Assembly (NCBI GenBank): GCA_003427395.1
Contig: BFEA01000032.1
Location: 2,508,864-2,542,253 of the forward strand
Length of the DNA: 33,390 nt
Source: Chara braunii
Lineage: Eukaryota > Streptophyta > Charophyceae > Charales > Characeae
Reading direction: 5' to 3'
Both the position numbers and the translations under genes were made by a program. The notes beneath the pieces were generated by a model that worked only from the letters and a program-made list of their open reading frames with translations, had not been told where the DNA came from and searched no databases. Below, in pieces: positions 8,219-17,768 of the stretch; position 1 is the first letter of the stretch, and each line of letters opens with the position of its first letter.

Positions 8219-9541
8219 TAGCCCCTCTAGGTTGATTGACTTCTTTGAGTTCTTACCCGGACGTTCATTAAATGATTATTTAAAAATGACTCAGTGTTTT
8301 TTTTTTGGGAAGGTTGGACAAAGGCTGGGGCTTGTGCGAATAAGGCAAGGGGTGTGAGTGCAGAGAATAACATAAGTTGACCCCGTTTAGTGAGAGGTTT
8401 GTTGATGTTGAACAATTTGAATTTTTGTGTAACTGCAAGTATGCTTGCAGTTAGGATTGAGGATTTGACTTGCCTGTCTTACATACTAAATGAAAGTCAC
8501 ATTGTGATTGTGAGAGTGATCGTCTCATGACCAATAACCCACTATGGTCACACCTTGTGCATTCGCGCGGTTGATTGACTATGTGTGAGATTTGAGTGAG
8601 TTAGGTTGAGAGAAAAAGGAGATCTCCCCAAGCCCGCTTGTTAATTTGTATTTTGGTGCAACAATAGAGTTCCGGGTAGAAAGGTTACCGCATTGCTTGT
8701 GTTGTGTCAGACAACTTACCACCACTCTAATTTCCTTCTGCCCTTACCGTCATCTTACCGTGTCCCGCTTGCGGCACAACATGGTGCAGAAGATGGCAGA
8801 GTGCTCAGTCTGCTTCTATACTCGCTAAGGGAGTGGCCCCTGAGAGATCGCTTCAACCGACACCTGAGCGTCGAATGCGATCTCATATTTCAAAAGGGAT
8901 AGCATGGTTATGGGCACCACATAGAATGTCATCATTGCGACTGCTTACGTATTCAGGCATGACTAGTCGATATGATGAGGCTCGCGTCGCCGCACTATTT
9001 TATCCAAAGGCTCGCGCGCAACACCTACTTATTCGCGTACCGAAGAGTTATGGGTTGAATTGAAAAGGGGATGAGGCGCGAACTACATACGAGCTTAAAA
9101 TTTCGAAGAGAAGTATCACGTGGTTAGATTGATCGTCCTAATCGACCGGCGCAGGATCGCGCTTGGGAGATAAGCGCCTCAAACGTTTGTTTATGCACGG
9201 GTCCGATCCGGACGTTAACTACGCCTAGCCCTTATGCTACAGCGAATGAGAAACGCCCTCAGCTGGGTCACCTCAGAGTTTACGTATTGCGTATGAAGAG
9301 ACCTTCACATGTGGCCCAGTAGCTCAACAAAGATACACCTACCCAAGGGTGGTGACAACCCCTTGGGTAGAGATAGTTGTACCTCGCGTGACCCTATCAT
9401 GTCATAGACGTTTGCGAGAGGTATGGATGGCGCACTCAGTCGAAGTGGTAAAGCTGCATTTTTGTATGCGTCCGATAAGTCATGCCAAATCCTTCGTAAC
9501 GCAGTCGGGAGGATCCCCCCGTGGGACCGATGCGCTTGACA
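8216..9541 (+). mobile_element. Right piece of the old LTR, ending at its true 3' end
   Basis: This aligns to about 18093-19467 of the 5' LTR. Shared stretches in order include ACCCGGAC..TTAAATG.T.AT, GTGTGAGT..CAG.GA, GTGTCGAATGCGA or a near variant, CATCATTGCGACTG, GAGTTATGGGTTG, CGAGAGGTATGG.TGGCGCACTC and GGACCGATGC. It stops at CTTGACA (9541), which corresponds to CTCGACA, the end of both intact LTRs. This third copy independently supports the LTR boundary. Divergence is far higher than between the two intact LTRs, so it is an older insertion. Confidence 0.7.
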
Positions 9542-9599
9542 ACGTGATTATCGAAGAGACTGTGATCTTATTTGCACAAGAGCTTATTATGGAAAGATA

Positions 9600-10620
9600 A
9601 GCAGACATCTATTATAGGACGATCGCTGGTTATAAACAATGTGATCCTTGGTTCGATATGGTACAAGTCAACAGTATAGTCACTGGACAAACCTACTCTT
9701 AAAGCTCTACAGAAGCAAATCACAGCTTACCTCTAGAGAGGTAATCATGATTGCAAGAACGTAATTAGTAGAGTGGCCTGACAAGCGATAATTCAACCTA
9801 AGATAAAAAGGGGGTTAGGAATATTAGACCCGGTCACTCAAACAATGACACTCTTTATTCAGTGGATTTTAAGGCTACTTTTCAATCCCAATACACCTTA
9901 GTTAGTTCTAGCCTAGGAGCAAATTGCACGACTAGCCCCGACAATTCCTGAGGGGACTGATCCTATGATATGGCTGAAAAATCGCTATGGGTCAATCCCA
10001 AGAGGTAGAGTACAGACCTCTACATAAGAAACTGACCCTCATCGTCGAGCAACAAGGAAAAATTTTAAAAATGATCCCTTTCGGACGGAGTTGCTACGGA
10101 CTTGGCGCAAACTACCGCTCCCAGATAAAGTCTCCCCAAAACGATGGGAAGAAATCTGACAACAACCCTTATTCAACAAGAGATGAATTACTGACCATCA
10201 AGGTAGGATGCTACACTACATGGATTCTCCTTGGAAGGGATGGATGAGAAAAGGTATACTTAGAATTGGGGACATCTGGTGTTCAGAGACTCAGGACCGG
10301 CGCCCTCTCTCAGACCTACGACCTGGCCTGCACTTTTGTAGGAGGATAGAAGAGGCACTGGAAACAATAGTTGAATCCATTTCTTTGGAGTGGATTAAGA
10401 TCCTTAAGAAAGAACCTAAAACTAAGGAAGGTGATTGGGTTGGCATCCAAGGGAATCCACTTCTAGTCGGAAATGTAGTAATGGTGAACTCAGATGGGTC
10501 TATTCTTATTTCTTTGTTTTCGCTCACACAAAACAATAGGCTAATGGAAAGCCAATAAGAGGAATCCAGATGGGTCACAACACAACAAGTATTCATGATC
10601 AGAATGTTGAGATGCAAAGA
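9600..10620 (+). pseudogene. LINE-C reverse-transcriptase C-terminal part, heavily broken
   Basis: Fragments recognisable across several frames include KIKRGLGILDPVTQTMTLF followed by QWILRLLFNPN, the widespread LINE pattern after the RT core, and later MDSPWKGWMRKGILRIGDIW and VGIQGNPLLVG. Frame changes and stops are frequent. The YxDD catalytic box would lie upstream and is not in this copy. Confidence 0.55.
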
Positions 10621-10644
10621 TCATTGGCTTGCCTTTAAGCCATT

Positions 10645-11652
10645 ATGTGCGATAAACAATTTGGCTTAGATCCGGTATCTTGGATATGGACAGTTCCTCT
10701 GGGGAGACAAGAAAAATGTATCCGCTCTCTTCACACACTAACGGACAAATCAACCTACCGTATGTTAAGACCAAGATTGAACTTGAAAGACAGAGTGAAA
10801 GCAAGATGGATGAAACAACTAAATGTAAGCGAGGAGGAATTAAGAAACATAAAATGGTTCAAAATAATAAAGACTAAACCAACCAAAATCGCTTCATTGC
10901 AATGGCAGATAGACCATCGATGCCTCCCTACTAATGATTGGCTCATTGATAGAACCTCTCTAGAGTAGAGAGGTGCTACATTACCTTGGTGTAAACTTTG
11001 CCGCTCAACTTTTCCTTTTAGGAAAATTTCGGAAACCATTGAACACATTTTTCTGCAATGTCCAGGTGCAGTTTGGTTGTGGTGGTGGTGGGACAGGATC
11101 TGGAGCACCGTCAACACATCTCAAATCTGGCCCTGGAAGTGGAAAACTCTATTATATGAGAATTGGTCTCCGGATCAGATGGATGAATTTTCTCATAATT
11201 TATTCGTAATCAGAAGACGAACAATTATTTGGGCCTTGTGGAAACGTCGATGCACTTATGAGATGGAGGAAGCAAGGCTGGAAGGCCCAAACTTTACAGA
11301 ATCAATTAAATTGCAAGTACAGACAACTATCTCAGCTCAATGGGATAAAGTAAAAAAAAAAATTAAATTTATATCCTCTAAAAAAGAAATCTCACAACAC
11401 ATTCAACAATTCCGTGGCGCTTGGCTAGGGGGACCTCAAGGGGGAAAGATATGGGAGATTAAATGGAGCAGAGACAGAGGAGAAAACCTGGATGGTCAAA
11501 CGAAAGAAGTTCAGAAGGATTACCACTTATGTTTTCATGAGTGGACGAATATTGACCCAGTTGTACCCCTTCGACCCCTTACAGAATTCCCAAATCCCTT
11601 CCCTCCATCCTCCTTAAGCTTGGTTCCTCTTAGCTGGTTTGGGCTCGAGTAG
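10645..11652 (+). pseudogene. LINE-C ORF2 C-terminus with one in-frame stop
   Basis: A single frame runs 336 codons and is interrupted only by TAG at 10966-10968. Before the stop it reads WIWTVPLGRQEKCIRSLHT and ends in CLPTNDWLIDRTSLE. After it come PWCKLC and TIEHIFLQC, a complete CC-HC zf-RVT zinc finger, then a tryptophan-rich stretch, an RRRTIIWALWKRRC segment typical of the LINE C-terminal tail, and a basic, Gln-rich end. It is the best preserved LINE protein fragment here, and the stop may be its only coding lesion in this part. Family assignment (plant-type LINE) is confident. Confidence 0.75.
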
Positions 11653-12078
11653 GAAGAAATGGTTTGAAGGTTTCTTCTATGTAGTTTTGATTCTGTAAAA
11701 AAGGCTACTTTATAAATTTCCACAAGAATGGCAAGGAAAGAGTGATGAGAAGTATTTGGATGATTGTATCAGATTGGGTCATTGAAGGTAGTACTGCTAG
11801 CATTAACATGGCCATCTGACGACCAACTTCTGGCTGAAGAGGCAGTACTCCTTTTCTTCATACTTCCTGTTTTTGTTAATTATGTATAAGTGATCATTGT
11901 ATAAGGGACGTTGGACCCGTTTTCCAGCAGGTGCAGCTCCACACCAATAGACCGGAGCCAGCAGTTGGGCTATTAGTGGTGGATGCTCATAGCATCACCA
12001 CTTACAGTCTCAGCCGGTTTAAAAAAAAAAAAAAAAAGGAAGTTATAGCAATTAAAACTACAAGAGGGGGAATTCTAA

Positions 12079-12150
12079 CTATGAAAACTGCAGCAGTGGA
12101 AACTTGAGCAATACAAACTACAGTAGTGGAAACTTGAGCAGTGAACATTG
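12079..12150. repeat. ~33-bp tandem repeat
   Basis: Two and a fraction units share CAGTGGAAACTTGAGCA or TAGTGGAAACTTGAGCA. A (TAA)n run follows at about 12376-12391. The remaining sequence up to 12577 shows no gene. Confidence 0.6.
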
Positions 12151-12577
12151 TAGTAGTTGTTACGATCCTCGCCAATTTCGAAGTGCAAAATTCACGAGAA
12201 AGCATAATGTTGTCCTGTTGCAAAAAAATGAATGAACTTGAGAGGAGAGAGAGATATGGAAGAAGAAGAAAAAAAAAGAAAGGAGAAGATGTACACCAGC
12301 GAAAGACCAATGATAATTCTCTCTCATTCTCGCCAACCACCTCCTCCTTCCTCCTCCTCTCTTCATTCACAAAGTAAATAATAATAATAATGATGATGAA
12401 TGGTTGAACGAGAATCAAACTTCAAATCTCCCTTCTACTGCTTGGCATAACAACAGGTCCACCATAGCCATGACCTCTATCTTCTTCCTCCTCAACCAGG
12501 TTGAGGTTATGTCGAACTACTAAAGGTCTAGTCGTGATGTGCAAAAGAAAACTTAAAGCAGCTATGTCCACTGCTGC

Positions 12578-12661
12578 TCAGACTGCCATGCCTGACTCTG
12601 GGGTCCAACCGCCATTGGGGCCTTCCAGATGCAGCGCCTGACAAGGTGATGAAGATGGCGT
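12578..12661. other. Left flank of the giant-element insertion site
   Basis: Together with 31345 onward this is the sequence that was contiguous before insertion. On the plus strand it ends GAAGATGGCGT, and the right flank resumes GCGTCC, so removing the element and one GCGT copy gives ATGGCGTCC in a favourable start context, followed by CAGGTAAGT, a consensus splice donor, at 31359-31367. On the minus strand a reading frame from the right flank also continues into this stretch to a stop at 12578-12580. Either reading means the element may have landed in or at the edge of a gene, but neither is proven. Confidence 0.35.
12658..12661. repeat. Left target-site duplication GCGT
   Basis: The four bases before the TG of the 5' LTR are GCGT, identical to 31345-31348 immediately after the CA of the 3' LTR. 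Four base pairs is short for LTR elements, which usually make 4-6, but the position at both ends is exact. Confidence 0.65.
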
Positions 12662-12668
12662 TGTCATA

Positions 12669-12694
12669 CCAAACACCCTTACAAGGGTGTTTGG
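12669..12694 (+). repeat. 12-bp inverted repeat at the LTR start
   Basis: CCAAACACCCTT is followed after two bases by its exact complement AAGGGTGTTTGG, starting seven bases inside the LTR. In the 3' LTR (24622-24647) the arms are the same except one mismatch near the base. Confidence 0.85.
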
Positions 12695-14308
12695 CGTGTT
12701 TTCTGTAAGTCACGCAAGTGCGGACTCGCTCGTCCGACGGCGTATGCGCGAGAGGAAGTATAGGTCCTCGCTTGGGTGAGCAGCGTGCGCGGGGTATTGA
12801 CGGCGAGGTGCAACCATGCGCGGCCTGGGTGTGCGCGGTGTCGCAGGCAGAAGGTCCTGCCCTGCATCTAGTTTTATTCGTTATTTATTCTTTTTATGAT
12901 TGGTTAGTTCATTGTCACGTCCGCCTATGCGGATAATCAGCTCTGAGGCCGACGCCAGGGCGCGGTGGCCAATACGGTAGTTGAGGACCATGAGCAGGCC
13001 CATCGAGATTCCGACGTGATCGGGGCGTCGACAAAAATCCCACCCACGTCGGAGCGCGGGCCAAAGGGGTCAACGCAGTCGAGTGTGGTGGGGTTCATGG
13101 TCGGGGCTTCCCTCACCCTCTACTTGGAGAGCGTCGGTGACCTGAAGTGAGACCATGAACTGTTTTCGTGGCCGCGCCGAAGTTACCCTGTTACAGTATT
13201 ACGGGGACCCCCGTAGCAACCACATCCATGGTCTAGCCTGCAACGAGAGAATATGTGGGGGCTGCACCCACCAGCAGGTGCGATAACTGCTGCAGCCGGT
13301 GGGAGATACGGACCAGGTGCCGGTTGGTAGCATCGGGGTCGGGCTTCTACGATGGGGCAGTCACTGCACCTCTCCTCAGGTCCCCTCCCCTATGAGCACC
13401 GAGGCAGTCGCTGCTCAGTGCCCCTCGGGGAGGACCGACAGCATATCCCTGGGTCGCAGGTGTGGGTCCGGCAGTGCGGCGACAGGCAGCAGCGAGCGGA
13501 GCAACTGTGTAAGCGGGCGACGGGCACTGAAGAGGAGTAGCGACAGGCGCTGGGTAAGTGTCAAGACTAGCAGTGGGGCGCTGCACTAGCCGCAACGGGG
13601 ATAGTGAGGTGACGGAGCGACAGTGCCAAGATAGGCAGCGAGGAAAGTAGCGTAGCGGACGACGGGCAGCAGAAGAAAGGCGGAATGAACCTGGACATAA
13701 ACCCCGGCAAGGTTCGTGCGGAAACAAAGCGGGATATGGCGGCAGCAAGGATAGAGGGGAAAAAGCTTACTCCCTCGTTCCTTTGAGAATTTTGGCGAAT
13801 GAAGGCTCGAAGTTGGGATTTTGGCGGATGGCGAGCCCGATGGTGACCTTCGTTTAAGTTCTAGAGCAATGGTTTGGGGGCTACAATGAAGGAAGGTTGC
13901 GCGAAGATGTAAGAGGGACTAGATATGGCAGAAACAGAAAGAGGATGTCAGTCCTCCGATACTGAGTAGAAACGGGTGAGAGAAGGGGTTAGTCCGAGGG
14001 TCTTGTCTAGGGCGAATCAGTTAGTGTAGTCAGATTAGTACGAACGTTAGCAGAAAAGGGGTTAGTAGAGAATGGTAGTGCATGGAGCTATGGAGGAGGG
14101 AAATGAAAGGTGTAGGATCTAGGTCGTTTCTTGATTGAGATCAACAAAACAAAACTTTATACTAAGGATTTAGGGTGCTGCGAAAGCAATGGCGTCGGCA
14201 AATTTGGAGTTGGGGGAGCGGATTCGATGGTATAACGAGCGGGAGTTGTGCCAAGGGGAGTAGTTAGTTGTTGCCTAAATAATGAATGAAACTAACCACT
14301 TTTGCAGA

Positions 14309-14548
14309 CATATTCATCCGATTTTGTACGACCCGTTGAAACAAGTAGTGTGAGGTCAGCCACGAGGTTGGAGACTGACCTGTTGCTCAGCGCGTTGTTC
14401 ATCCTATCGATGAAAGTAGCCTCGTTAACTTCTGCGTACGAAGCTGAGCTTGAGGTGCAGAATGAACCAAACACGAGCTACGGAGCCACCCAATGCTCTG
14501 ACCTGGCCGATGTGCAGGGCCAAGTTCGTATAACAAAAAAGCGTTGGT
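14309..14548 (+). CDS. Candidate exon or short frame kept in both LTRs
   Basis: About 80 codons are open in both LTR copies (here and 26259-26498) despite many substitutions. The stretch includes SDFVRP and LETDLLLSALFILSMKVA, a possible hydrophobic helix. It is preceded by CACTTTTGCAG, acceptor-like in this copy (the AG is changed in the other), and followed by TTGGTAAG, donor-like. I recognise no family. Both copies being open could be chance for 80 codons. It lies just before the GA microsatellite. Confidence 0.2.
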
Positions 14549-14571
14549 AAGAGGTAAGGAAGTGCGCAGTT

Positions 14572-14572
<1 letters not shown>

Positions 14573-14664
<92 letters not shown>
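14573..14664. repeat. GA microsatellite in the 5' LTR (about 92 bp)
   Basis: A GA run interrupted once by GGGAG. The same locus in the 3' LTR is about 65 bp (26524-26588). Spurious Ser-Leu repeat frames on the minus strand come from this tract. Confidence 0.95.
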
Positions 14665-14665
<1 letters not shown>

Positions 14666-16053
14666 AAATAGCACTCGCCGCGGGGAGAATAGCCATACAC
14701 AATGAGTCAAAAGCCCGCCTACTATGCCAAACTGCGTGCTGACCAGATAACGGGTCGGTAGTGTATCGTCTGTGTTCTAGAGAACGAGTCATTCCCAGCT
14801 TTGCACCTGTGGCGAATAGCGGGGAAACGGCCAAGTGGTGAAGAGAGTATATTTGCTAGAAGGTAGTGAAGGTATATTGAAGTGAATTCGACAGGAATGG
14901 AAGCCTCATGCGATAAGAGAAGGGAGGGCAGACGGCCACAACCTCGTGGAGGAAGAAAGGTTATAAGGGTTGTCTAACTTACCTTGGTTCGTTGATGAGG
15001 TCGAGTTCCAAACTGCGAATTACTATGGTGTACAACAGATGGCTGCCACTTGCTGTTTTTTCTGGTAGTTGACTTTTGTGTTTGTGTTCTGTCGTACGTT
15101 GTGTTTTCCCTACTGTTATAGTTGTACTTGGGTCGTTGATTGCGTACTGCTATATTTGCTGCAGGACACTGCGTGCACCACCAGTTGTGTTTCTGCCTAT
15201 CTACCACTGCAGTGTTTTGTGGCAATTAGCAGCGTTTTTGCCACACCAATTGTCATGCTACCCCGCTGCGGTGCTTTCTGCAGGATATGCCTGCTACAGT
15301 TCACGTTCGGATTGAGCATAGGGGTGTGCTCTGTTCGGACATGATCCTTCTAGATTGCATGACGGTAGTTCAGATTAAGGGGAAGGCATCGTGAACTTGG
15401 AAGGGCGGTTAAGTTGTACAAGGGAGTCTTTGCTGCGAGTTGAATGGTCGTCAAGGGGGGGAGAGGCGCATTGGCGCGATTTGGAGGACCGTCAGGAAGT
15501 CAATGTGCGGCGTTTTGACTTCAGTTTGGCGGTATTACTGCGATCCTTGGCTGCCATTGCGGGGCCGTCAAGCAAGTGAAGGTATCAAGGCTCTCTACTG
15601 AGAGTTGAGTTGTCCCCCTCTTGTATCTCGAGAGTCTGAAACCCCTCATTCTATCCTGCTTACTCTAAGTCTAATCTTGTTCTAAGAGGAAGGCGGCATG
15701 CGGGATTGCAACCCGTAGGACCGCATCAAGACTCTGTGGGGAGTTATCCCACCAATTGCGGGAGCTCTGACGGAACTCTGAAGGAGTTCTGGAGGCTGGG
15801 AACTAAAAGGTAGTCATTGTTTCCCCTCTATAAACCCAATTATAACCCCTATCTATATTCCTTTTTAGACTTTGACTGGATATACTGCATGCCCCTTTAC
15901 TTTGACTTTCAGTTTGACTTTCATGACATAACCAGACTAAGTAAAAGAGTGATTGTGCAAATTCAGTTTCGGTTTTTTTGTTTGACTGAAAGCAGATTGT
16001 GGGGTTGCATCTGGGGGAAGGTTGGGAGGAAGGCAGTATTGCTTTAAAGTTTG

Positions 16054-16886
16054 ACTGGGTCATTAAGGCTGGGAAATCCCCATAAGTTTGGGGAGACCCA
16101 GTGCTGTGTTTATTTTGGATTGCTTGGAGCATCAGACCATTTCATAAGTTTGGGTGCTCTGATTGCTCTGGAGGCTGGGAAGTCCCCATAAGTTTGGGGA
16201 GACCAGTGTTGTGGGATTGCATGGAGAGTCAGACCATTTTTTAAGTTTAGGTGGTCTGGTTGCTCTGACTTGTGAGGGTTAACTGCCATTTGACTTTTCA
16301 GGAGCCAAGCACATTCTGTACGTTCAGGAGGCTTGGATGCCTTGTTTACCTTGGGTATCTGTCAGTTTCTTTAGTTTCTGAACGAGGAGGTCTGAGCATG
16401 TTCCATAAGTTTGGGTGGCTCGGCCTCTTCCTGCTTTGGCCTTGAGAGAAATGAATCAGGCTGAGGACCAAGAGATGTTCCATAAGTTTTGGTGGTCTTG
16501 GACCAATGCCTCACACATGCTGGAACCCAAAGGTTATAAATTTGTTATACTTTATTATTATGTTATCTATGAAAGAACTTGTCAGATAGGGTCCTATAAG
16601 TTTGGGTGGTCTGACTATATCACCAACTGAAGAGAGTACTAATTAAGAATAAATTTGTGGTACGAAGGGGCAGACTGAATCTTGAGCTGAAGATGATCGG
16701 TTCAGTTATATGCTACCTCAAAAGACTAAGTGTAGACAATTATATAAAGTTGGGATACTTAAACAGTTAAGGGCGACTAGGGTGGCCTAGTCATATGCCC
16801 AAAGAAGAGAAAAATTGTTGTACCCTTTGTTCTGTGTATACTCAATGGTTGGATCAGGCATGTCCCATAAGTTTCGTTGGTCTGAC
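16054..16886 (+). ncRNA. Nine-hairpin array, loop ATAAGTTT, in the 5' LTR
   Basis: Nine copies of a CCATAAGTTTGGGTGG-like core lie between inverted repeats that differ from unit to unit. Stems: ACTGGGTC/GACCCAGT (16054, 16095); ATCAGACCA/TGCTCTGAT (16131, 16155; one mismatch); CTGG/CCAG (16168, 16203; weak); CAGACCA/TGGTCTG (16230, 16252); CCAAGC/GCTTGG (16305, 16331); GAGGTCTGAGC/GCTCGGCCTC (16387, 16418; one bulge); GGACCAAGA/TCTTGGACC (16465, 16496; one mismatch); GTCAGA/TCTGAC (16581, 16610); TCAGGC/GTCTGA (16854, 16880). The core also pairs CC with GG, or CT with AG, around the eight-base loop. Different stems around one loop are the mark of selection on RNA (or DNA) structure. Function is unknown. 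Confidence 0.6.
16771..16800 (+). ncRNA. GACTAGG/CCTAGTC hairpin
   Basis: A perfect 7-bp stem (16775-16781 with 16786-16792) with the four-base loop GTGG, extended by GGGC/GCCC after a bulge. In the 3' LTR (28702-28719) the stem is unchanged while the loop is ATGT. It lies between hairpins 8 and 9 of the array but lacks the ATAAGTTT loop. Confidence 0.5.
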
Positions 16887-17183
16887 TTTATGCCTTGTGT
16901 AAGTTGGGTATAAAGGAGACAAATCATTGAAAGATTATGAACTATTGTTTGTCCAGGTTGACTTGGGGATGATGAGAGTACTTACCTTTGTGGTTTAGCT
17001 TGCATGTGGCTGAGTGAAATTACTACTTAGTCTGAGTTCCTGTTTGACAGGTAGTTGCTTTTACTGCTCGCCACGTGCTAGAGCCATAGGAGTTAGTTTC
17101 AATTCCTGCATTTTCTAAGCTAAGTTTTTTTTACTTAAGTCAATTCCTGCATTTTCTGGGATATTTTATTTATACTTGGTCTT

Positions 17184-17735
17184 CTATAAATTTTGGTAAG
17201 CCACTTTCTCTACGGGAGGCGCTGCCGAAATTTCTACAAAACCAACGAGTTAGTCAGATTTTGTCTTTTCAAAATTTAGTTTGTCTGACTTTTTGGCTTA
17301 GTAAAAATCTGGGAACTCTCCTTTTCTAAAGGGAGTGCTGCCCAAATTTTTACTAATTTAGGAAGTTATAAAATTGGACCTTGAGAAGTCAACGTCATTT
17401 TAAATTCTGAACTTAGCTTCGTATAAATTTTGGTAAGTTACTTTCTCTACGGGAAGTGCTGCCGAAATTTCTGCAAATATAAGGAGTTAGTCAAAATTTG
17501 ACTTTTCAAAGTTCAACTTGTCTGATTTTATATATGGTTTAGTAAAAATCTGGGAAGTCCCCTTTTCTAAAGAGAATGCTGCCCAAAGTCTTGCTAATTC
17601 AGGGAGGTAGACGAAATTTGACTTTGGAAGGTTAAAGATTATTTTTGTTTTCATATTTAGGCTGATATAAATTCTGGAAAGACACTTTTTCTACGGGGAA
17701 CGCTGTCGAAATTTTTCTAGTTTAGAGGAGATAGA
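17184..17735 (+). repeat. Five ~120-bp tandem units, each with a two-tier hairpin, 5' LTR
   Basis: Units start near 17185, 17300, 17421, 17541 and 17664 and alternate in type (A-B-A-B-A). Type A pairs AAATTTTGG with CCGAAATTT (17188/17225 and 17425/17462), including one T-G pair. Type B pairs AGTAAAAATCTGGG with CCCAAATTTTTACT (17300/17341), 13 of 14 positions. Between the arms a second short stem forms around CTAC or TCTA (for example CCCTTT/AAAGGG in type B), followed by the conserved GCTGCC. The linkers between hairpins are less conserved. The 3' LTR has the same five units. Confidence 0.65.
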
Positions 17736-17750
17736 TTATATTTTGAAAGA

Positions 17751-17768
17751 TGGCGACTCTGGCGATCC
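17751..17768 (+). other. TGGCGACTCTGG motif inside the LTR, primer-site-like
   Basis: TGGCGACTCTGGCGATCC follows the tandem array in both LTRs; in the 3' copy (29651) it is preceded by TTTTGACAGG. As I recall, several plant Ty3 elements of the Ogre/Tat type use a primer site starting TGGCGACTC, complementary to an arginine tRNA. It lies 1.7 kb inside the LTR, where a primer site should not be, so it may be a chance match or a relic of an earlier LTR boundary. Confidence 0.25.

Larger units (their letters stand above)
9600..12037 (+). mobile_element. LINE-C: 5'-truncated LINE with poly(A) tail
   Basis: Coding remnants start near 9600, directly after the old LTR, and continue through reverse-transcriptase C-terminal, zf-RVT and tail regions to 11652. 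About 370 bp of 3' non-coding sequence follows, including GGACGTTGGACCCG and CCAGCAGGTGCAGCTCC, and the copy ends in 17 A (12021-12037). Its 3' end provides the reference for the tail family seen at 4659-4815, 8066-8218 and 32935-33073. Confidence 0.7.

Noticed and set aside
12965-13150. 61-codon frame present in both LTRs (also 24917-25102)
   Set aside because: It lacks an ATG start, and its differences between copies change many residues, as expected without selection.
14399-14834. Minus-strand frames with long Ser-Leu repeats (also at 26349-26758)
   Set aside because: Translation of the GA microsatellite in the LTR.
14980-15000. Minus-strand GTAAGT splice-donor-like words inside the LTRs (near 14982, 16981, 26600, 28899)
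   Set aside because: Isolated matches without a convincing exon next to them.
16054-16886. CRISPR-like interpretation of the repeated ATAAGTTT core
   Set aside because: Spacing is irregular, the flanks are self-complementary rather than unique spacers, and the setting is an LTR in a eukaryotic genome.
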